A program made the translations under genes and the position numbers. Of a DNA stretch of 64,000 nt, positions 59,407 through 64,000 are shown piece after piece; position 1 is the stretch's first letter; every line of letters begins with the position of its first letter. The DNA is from Modestobacter roseus (GTDB lineage: Bacteria; Actinomycetota; Actinomycetes; Mycobacteriales; Geodermatophilaceae). The stretch is taken from NCBI RefSeq assembly GCF_007994135.1, contig NZ_VLKF01000001.1, forward strand, positions 1,240,001-1,304,000, read 5' to 3'. The notes beneath the pieces are model-generated. The model made no database searches. It was given only the letters and a program-made list of their open reading frames with translations, and was not told where the DNA came from.

Positions 59407-60099
59407 ATGACGGCAGGGCAGGCGGGCACCCCGCCGCAGTCGCAGACGCTGGACCGTGGGCTGCGCATCCTCGAGCACCTGGCGGCGGCCGGCCGGCCGT
59501 TGCAGGCCGCCGAGATCGGCACCGCGGTGGGGCTCCACCGGTCGATCACGTACCGGCTGCTGCGGACCCTGGAGGGTCACCAACTGGTCGACCGTCTGCC
59601 CGCCGGCCAGTACACGCTCGGACTGGGTCTGACCGCGCTCGCCCGCGGCGTGCGCTCGGGGCTGCAGGGTGCGGCCGGCCCCTGGCTGCACCAGTTGGTG
59701 GAGGAGCTGGGCATGACCGCCTTCCTGGTGGTCCGCTCCGGTGGCGATGCGGTCACGGTGCTGAGCGTCGAGCCGCAGGACACCGCGGCCCACGTCGTGT
59801 ACCGACCGGGCAGCCGCCATCCGACCGACCGGGGGGCACCGGGGCTGGCCCTGCTGATGCCGGCCGCGCCGGCGCCCGACGACCGGCCCGAGCTGCAGGA
59901 GGCGCGGCGCGCCGGCTGGGCGGTCTCGCGCGGCGAGGTCGTGGCCGGGCTCCGGTCGGTCGCCGCCCCCGTCGTGGGCGCGGACGGCGGGGTGCCCGGT
60001 GCGATCGCCGTGGTCTACGTGGACGAGAACGCCGACGTGTCGGCCATCGGGCAGGCCGTCGTCGCCGCGGCGCGGAAGACCGCCGCCGCGCTCGGCTGA
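59407..60099 (+). CDS. IclR-family transcriptional regulator (probable mobA regulator)
   Basis: 230 residues from the ATG at 59407, preceded by GAGGGGG. The N-terminal winged helix 'LQAAEIGTAVGLHRSITYRL' and 'LRTLEGHQLVDR' is followed by a GAF-like effector domain ('GMTAFLVVRSGGDAVTVLSV', 'GSRHPTDRGAPGLAL'). It is divergent from mobA, the usual arrangement for activators or repressors that sense 3-hydroxybenzoate or protocatechuate. Confidence 0.88.
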   Translation: MTAGQAGTPPQSQTLDRGLRILEHLAAAGRPLQAAEIGTAVGLHRSITYRLLRTLEGHQLVDRLPAGQYTLGLGLTALARGVRSGLQGAAGPWLHQLVEELGMTAFLVVRSGGDAVTVLSVEPQDTAAHVVYRPGSRHPTDRGAPGLALLMPAAPAPDDRPELQEARRAGWAVSRGEVVAGLRSVAAPVVGADGGVPGAIAVVYVDENADVSAIGQAVVAAARKTAAALG

Positions 60100-60168
60100 G
60101 CGCGGGCATCTCGTAGCCTGGGCGCGCCCGCGCACGGCGGGCTCACCACGTACGGAGGAGCCGCCGGG

Positions 60169-60807
60169 ATGACGGATGCGCAGCCGGTGACCGCCCCCCT
60201 CTCCCTGCGCGAGCGCAATCGCCTGCGCACCCGGCGGGAGCTGCTCGACGCGGCCCTGCGGGTGTTCGCCGACAAGGGGTTCGGGGGTGCCACCGTCGAG
60301 GCGATCGCCACCGAGGCCGGGGCGTCGAAGGTGACCCTCTACGCCTACTTCCCGGCGGGCCGGGACGACCTCTTCCGCGAGCTCTACGACGAGGTCAACC
60401 GGGAGTACCTGGAGCTGGCGACGGCTGCGCGGGACGCCGCCGCCGGCTTCGTCGACCGGGTGGTGGCCCTCGCGGCACCGCTGCTGGAGATCGGCGGCCG
60501 GCCGCTCGTCGGCAGGTTCTACGCCAACAGCGACCCGACGGCCGAGCCGGTGCTCGTGCCGGTCCGGGGGCACGCGTCCCGGCTCTCGGTCACGTTGATC
60601 GCCGAGGACGTCGTCGCGGCCCGGACGTCCGGCCTCATGGCCCCGGGCGTCGACCCGGAGGTCCTGGCGGCACTGCTCGTCGGGGCGCTGCGCGCCGCCC
60701 TCGCCGAGGTCGCCGTCGACGGCACGAGGGCCGGTCACCTGCTGGCCGGCATCGCCGACCTGGCCCGGGGGCTGCTCGTCCCCGCGGAGCGTGGCAGCGA
60801 TAGGTGA
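60169..60807 (+). CDS. TetR-family transcriptional regulator
   Basis: 212 residues, GGAGGAG upstream of the ATG. Helix-turn-helix 'GFGGATVEAIATEAGASKVT' and 'LYAYFPAGRDDLF'; helical ligand domain with a TetR_C-type 'GRPLVGRFYANSDPTAEPVL'. A TAGCCT at 60114-60119 may be its -10. It precedes the kinase/aminotransferase/permease operon in the same direction and could repress it, though a clear palindrome was not found between them. Confidence 0.87.
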   Translation: MTDAQPVTAPLSLRERNRLRTRRELLDAALRVFADKGFGGATVEAIATEAGASKVTLYAYFPAGRDDLFRELYDEVNREYLELATAARDAAAGFVDRVVALAAPLLEIGGRPLVGRFYANSDPTAEPVLVPVRGHASRLSVTLIAEDVVAARTSGLMAPGVDPEVLAALLVGALRAALAEVAVDGTRAGHLLAGIADLARGLLVPAERGSDR

Positions 60808-60839
60808 ACGGTGTGTAAGGACTCTTGACCTGCCGTTCA
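60805..60839 (+). promoter_or_regulatory. 35-bp element, copy X (shared with 56405-56439)
   Basis: TGAACG, TGTAAGGACT, TTGACC and TTCA at the same offsets as in the ABC-transporter promoter. It starts at the TetR stop codon and lies 119 bases before the kinase gene. It suggests one regulator, or a shared promoter type, for two nitrogen-compound loci. Confidence 0.5.
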
Positions 60840-60957
60840 GGCAGTGCGAGCCTCTCGGTGAGCCCGGACACTCGACCGGGTGCCATCGGCCCTCGGCGCG
60901 GAGGCAGCTGAACGCCGGAGCTGCCCCGCGAGGTGAGCCGCGACCAGGAGGTCCCAC

Positions 60958-61965
60958 GTGGCCATGGACGAGCAGGCGGCGCGGCGCATCGCGCGGGCCG
61001 CGTTGGTGCGGTACGGCCTCGACGAGGTGGACCTGCACTTCGTCAAGTTCCGCGAGAACTGGGTCTTCCGGGCCGAGTGCGGGGGCGAGTCCTTCGCGCT
61101 CCGGCTGCACCGCCCGGGGCTGCACTCCGTGGTGGAGATCCAGTCGGAGCTCAGCTACCTCGAGGCACTCCAGCAGCGGGGGTTCCCGGTGCCGGAACCG
61201 GTGCAGACCCGGGACGGCCAGCTGATCTGCGCGATCGACGCCGGCGACGGCGGCACGGTGCTGGTCGACGTCCTGCGGTGGGTCGAGGGGGCCGCCCCGC
61301 TCGGCGACGCCGGCGCTGCCTTCGACGGGACCAGCCCGCTCACACCCCAGGACTTCCACCGGGTCGGGGCCCTCGCCGGCACCCTGCACAACCACCTGGC
61401 GGAGCTCGGCCGGCTCCCGGGGTTCAGCCGTGCCGCCTGGGACGGCGAGGGCCTGGTGGGGGAGCGGGCGCTCTGGGGCGACCCGCTGGCGCTGCCCGTC
61501 CTGTCGGCCGCCGACCGGGAGCTCCTGGCCGGTGCCATCGCCCGGCTGGCCACCGACCTCACCGCGCTGGGGGACGGGCCGGACGTCTACGGCGTCATCC
61601 ACGCCGACCTCACGCCGGAGAACATCCTGGTCCGCGGCGACGAGCTCGTCCTCATCGACTTCGACGACTTCGGTGAGGGCTGGCACCTCTTCGAGCTGGC
61701 GACCATCCTCTTCTTCTACCGCCCGCACCCGAGGTTCCCCGACTTCGTCGACGCCGTCATCGCCGGGTACCGGACCCAGCGTCCGCTCGACGACCGGCAG
61801 GTGCGCCTCTGGCCCGGGATGCTCCTGGCCCGTGGCCTGACCTACCTGGGCTGGGCGGCCGAACGCCCCGGGGAGGAGACCTCCGTGTGGCTCGGCGAGC
61901 ACGTGGTCCCGGTGGTGCTGAACCTGGCCCGGGACTACCTCTCGGAGCACCGCGAGCTCGTCTGA
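60958..61965 (+). CDS. APH-fold kinase of amino-alcohol type
   Basis: 335 residues from the GTG at 60958, six bases after AGGAGG (ATG at 60964 possible). Kinase landmarks of the phosphotransferase (APH) family: 'NWVFRAECGGESFALRLHRP' with the ATP Lys replaced by Arg in 'ALRLH', 'GVIHADLTPENILV' catalytic loop with Asp, and 'LIDFDDFGEGWHLFELA' metal Asp. Upstream of a class III aminotransferase of phospholyase type and an APC permease, it fits a hydroxylysine- or ethanolamine-like kinase that phosphorylates a hydroxyamine before elimination. Substrate unproven. Confidence 0.78.
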   Translation: MAMDEQAARRIARAALVRYGLDEVDLHFVKFRENWVFRAECGGESFALRLHRPGLHSVVEIQSELSYLEALQQRGFPVPEPVQTRDGQLICAIDAGDGGTVLVDVLRWVEGAAPLGDAGAAFDGTSPLTPQDFHRVGALAGTLHNHLAELGRLPGFSRAAWDGEGLVGERALWGDPLALPVLSAADRELLAGAIARLATDLTALGDGPDVYGVIHADLTPENILVRGDELVLIDFDDFGEGWHLFELATILFFYRPHPRFPDFVDAVIAGYRTQRPLDDRQVRLWPGMLLARGLTYLGWAAERPGEETSVWLGEHVVPVVLNLARDYLSEHRELV

Positions 61966-62026
61966 GCTGCCACCCCGCCGGCGCTCTCCGGCGCGTCGCG
62001 CGGACCACCGACAGAACGGAACAGCC

Positions 62027-63355
62027 ATGACCCACCCCGCAGCTCCTCCACCCAGCGACCGTCGACGTGCGCTGCTGGCACGTCGGCGCGCGACCATCGG
62101 CAGTCGGTCCCCGCTGTTCTACGAGACCCCGCTGGAGTTCGTCCGGGGCTCCGGCGTCTGGCTGGAGGAGGCGTCCGGCCGCCGGTTCCTCGACGCCTAC
62201 AACAACGTGCCGCACGTCGGGCACTGCCACCCCCGCGTGGTCGAGGCCCTGGGCGCCCAGGCCGCCACGCTCAACGTGCACACGCGGTACCTCAACGAGC
62301 GGGTGCTGCAGTACGCCGAGGAGCTGCTGGAGACCTTCGGTGGCGGTCTGGACCGGGTCTTCTTCACCAACAGCGGGTCCGAGGCCAACGAGCTGGCCCT
62401 GCGGCTCGCCCGACAGCGGACCGGCGCCACCGGTGTGCTCGTGACCGACTCCAGCTACCACGGCAACACCATCACGCTGGCCGAGCTCACCACCGGCCTG
62501 ACCGTCGCCGAACCGCTGGGCGCCCACGTCCGGGCGCTGCACCTCCCGGACCTGGACCGGCCGGGGACGGACGACGGCACCGACGAGGACCAGGCGCTGC
62601 GCGACGGGCTGGCCGCGGTCGACCACGCCATCGCCTCGCTCCAGGAGGCCGGCCACGGGGTCTCGGCGCTCCTGTTCGACCCGCTGTTCAGCTCCGAGGG
62701 CCTGCCCCGGCTCCCCGCCGGCTACGTCGAGGGCCTCTGCCGGCGGGTCCAGGCCGCCGGGGGACTGGTCATCAGCGACGAGGTGCAGTCCGGCTTCGGC
62801 CGCTGCGGCACGGTCATGTGGGGGCACCAGCTGTTCGACATCACGCCCGACCTGGTCACCCTGGGCAAGCCCATGGGCAACGGCCACCCGATGGGCGGGG
62901 TGGTGACGCGGGAGGAGCTGCTCGAGGACTTCGGCCGGCGGAACATGTACTTCAACACCTTCGCCGGCAACCCGGTCAGCTCCGCCGTCGGCCTCGCCGT
63001 CCTGCACGTCATGCGGGACGAGGACCTGATGGGCCGCGCCAAGCGGGTGGGTGCTGCACTCCGCGAGGAGTTCCTCCGGCTGGCGGCGGAGAGCGCGGTG
63101 ACCGGCGCGGTGAAGGGGCAGGGCCTCTACCTCGGGCTCTCCTTCGTCGAGCCCGACGATCCCGCCCGGGCGAACGCACCGGCGGCGAAGGCCGTCGTCG
63201 AGGGCATGGTGGCGTCGGACGTGCTGATCAGCCGCATCGGGCCGGACGACGACGTGCTCAAGATCCGGCCGCCGCTGGCCTTCGACGACGAGCACGCCGA
63301 CCTGCTGGTCGCCCGGCTGGCGCCCGTCCTGCGCGCTGCCGGCCAGCGGGGCTGA
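62027..63355 (+). CDS. Class III aminotransferase-fold enzyme, probable amino-alcohol phosphate phospholyase
   Basis: 442 residues. PLP-enzyme motifs: 'NNVPHVGHCHPRVVEAL', 'LNVHTRYLNERVLQYAEEL', 'FFTNSGSEANELALRLARQ', 'VISDEVQSGFGRCGTVMWG', and the Schiff-base Lys in 'VTLGKPMGNGHPMGGVV'. The 'HTRYLNE' and 'GKPMGNGHP' patterns are those of ethanolamine-phosphate and phosphohydroxylysine phospholyases rather than ordinary transaminases. With the upstream kinase it would release phosphate and ammonia from a phosphorylated hydroxyamine, giving an aldehyde. An aminotransferase role remains possible. The ribosome site is weak. Confidence 0.8.
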   Translation: MTHPAAPPPSDRRRALLARRRATIGSRSPLFYETPLEFVRGSGVWLEEASGRRFLDAYNNVPHVGHCHPRVVEALGAQAATLNVHTRYLNERVLQYAEELLETFGGGLDRVFFTNSGSEANELALRLARQRTGATGVLVTDSSYHGNTITLAELTTGLTVAEPLGAHVRALHLPDLDRPGTDDGTDEDQALRDGLAAVDHAIASLQEAGHGVSALLFDPLFSSEGLPRLPAGYVEGLCRRVQAAGGLVISDEVQSGFGRCGTVMWGHQLFDITPDLVTLGKPMGNGHPMGGVVTREELLEDFGRRNMYFNTFAGNPVSSAVGLAVLHVMRDEDLMGRAKRVGAALREEFLRLAAESAVTGAVKGQGLYLGLSFVEPDDPARANAPAAKAVVEGMVASDVLISRIGPDDDVLKIRPPLAFDDEHADLLVARLAPVLRAAGQRG

Positions 63356-63513
63356 CCCCGGACGCCGGGCTCGGCAGTGAGCGCGCGACGTCAAGAACTG
63401 TGCGCTCAGATCCTGGTCGTCGCCTGTGACGGGCAGCACCCTCACCAGCAACTCCGCCGGGGCCGGCGGTGGATCTCCAGCTGGCCTCCGGACCCACCCC
63501 GAAGGGAAGTGCC

Positions 63514-64000
63514 ATGACCGCGTCCAACGCCGAACCCGCGTCCCGGCTCGCTGCCAACCAGCTCGGCGTGCCCGGGGTCGTGTTCCTCGTCCTCGCCGCC
63601 GTCGCCCCCCTCACCGGCGCCATCGTCGTCATGTCGCTGGCGATCGCGCTCGGCAACGGCAGCGGCGTCGTCTTCGCGGTCCTGGCGGTGGCCGCCATCC
63701 TGCTGCTGTTCGCCGTCGGGTACGCGCAGATGTCCCGCGAGCTGGTCAACGCCGGCGGGTTCTACGCCTTCGTCGTCCGGGGCCTGGGCCGGCCGGCCGG
63801 GCTCGTCGCGGGCTTCATCGCCACGATGGGCTACAACTTCTTCGTCGCCGGCGCGATCGGCACGTCCGGGTTCTTCACCTCGATCATCGTCACCGACCTG
63901 GTCGGCATCGACGTCCCCTGGTACCTGGCGGGCCTGGCGATGATGATCGCCTCGTTCCTCCTGGCCCGGGGCGGGATCGACATCAGCGCCAAGGTGCTGG
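63514..64000 (+). CDS. APC-family amino-acid/amine permease (partial, runs off the window)
   Basis: 162 residues are visible from an ATG after GAAGGGAAG. 'LGVPGVVFLVLAAVAPLTGA' is the typical first helix with the substrate-binding Gly motif, followed by 'GNGSGVVFAVLAVAAILLLF', 'NAGGFYAFVVRGLGRPAGLV' and further helices. This is the amino acid-polyamine-organocation family. It probably imports the amine or amino alcohol that the kinase and phospholyase act on. Confidence 0.87.
   Translation, partial: MTASNAEPASRLAANQLGVPGVVFLVLAAVAPLTGAIVVMSLAIALGNGSGVVFAVLAVAAILLLFAVGYAQMSRELVNAGGFYAFVVRGLGRPAGLVAGFIATMGYNFFVAGAIGTSGFFTSIIVTDLVGIDVPWYLAGLAMMIASFLLARGGIDISAKVL

Noticed and set aside
57289-62097. 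A 1602-codon open frame on the minus strand
   Set aside because: Only the part up to 59187 is protein-like (MobA). The rest is antisense to the IclR, TetR and kinase genes and lacks motifs; it is open only because of GC-rich codon structure.
1-64000. Insertion sequences, integrase, intact tRNA, rRNA or CRISPR array
   Set aside because: Looked for transposase- and recombinase-like proteins, terminal repeats, cloverleaf folds and regularly spaced repeats; none was convincing apart from the tRNA-like 3' half at 48520.

Overview
The window is GC-rich throughout, with GTG starts, frequent ATGA/GTGA stop-start overlaps and Tat and lipoprotein exports. This points to a soil actinobacterium, possibly Geodermatophilaceae-like; the genus is a guess from style, not a demonstrated match. 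Most of the window is an accessory region for breaking down methoxylated and hydroxylated aromatic compounds.

Layout, left to right. 1-2,270: end of a membrane protein, an SRPBCC protein and a Tat-exported metallo-beta-lactamase-fold (MBL-fold) hydrolase. 2,373-8,970 (minus): ring-cleavage operon (cyclase-family hydrolase, FAD monooxygenase, type I extradiol dioxygenase, FAH hydrolase, SDR, SDR remnant, alpha/beta hydrolase, VOC protein), divergent from a LysR gene at 9,032. 10,078-13,984: ribose-type ABC transporter. 14,130-20,246: zinc dehydrogenase, second LysR gene, TfdB-like hydroxylase and second Tat MBL-fold hydrolase; the dehydrogenase and hydroxylase promoters carry the same element of about 75 bp.

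20,933-38,499 (all minus) is the core. It holds a second ribose-type ABC transporter, three paralogous GcvT/LigM-type tetrahydrofolate (THF)-dependent demethylases, metF, purU, folD, folC, folP, a short pabB-like ORF, a leaderless periplasmic-binding-fold protein and ligJ. Inferred logic: aryl methyl groups pass to THF, MetF and FolD oxidise the methyl-THF, PurU releases formate, and FolC/FolP keep up the folate pool. LigJ here and LigK at 44,552 give the last two steps of the 4,5-cleavage pathway of protocatechuate or gallate, ending in pyruvate and oxaloacetate.

38,822-46,435: a VAO-type phenol oxidase, a TetR regulator with a clear palindrome, a second zinc dehydrogenase, a cupin, LigK and a third LysR. 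A chemoreceptor follows. A tRNA-Pro(GGG)-like 3' half at about 48,520-48,563 may mark the right end of an integrated island. To its right are an AI-2E-type permease, a lipoprotein, a DUF1275 protein, a gamma-glutamyltransferase with an apparent frameshift, a polar-amino-acid-type ABC transporter with a FadR-type regulator and two matching operators, 3-hydroxybenzoate 4-monooxygenase (mobA) with an IclR regulator, and an amino-alcohol kinase / phospholyase-type aminotransferase / APC permease operon cut by the window end.

Several decayed fragments (SDR, GcvT, FAD hydroxylase, possibly pabB) lie among intact relatives. This fits a region built by repeated duplication, transfer and deletion. No CRISPR array, rRNA gene, intact tRNA, transposase or integrase was recognised.
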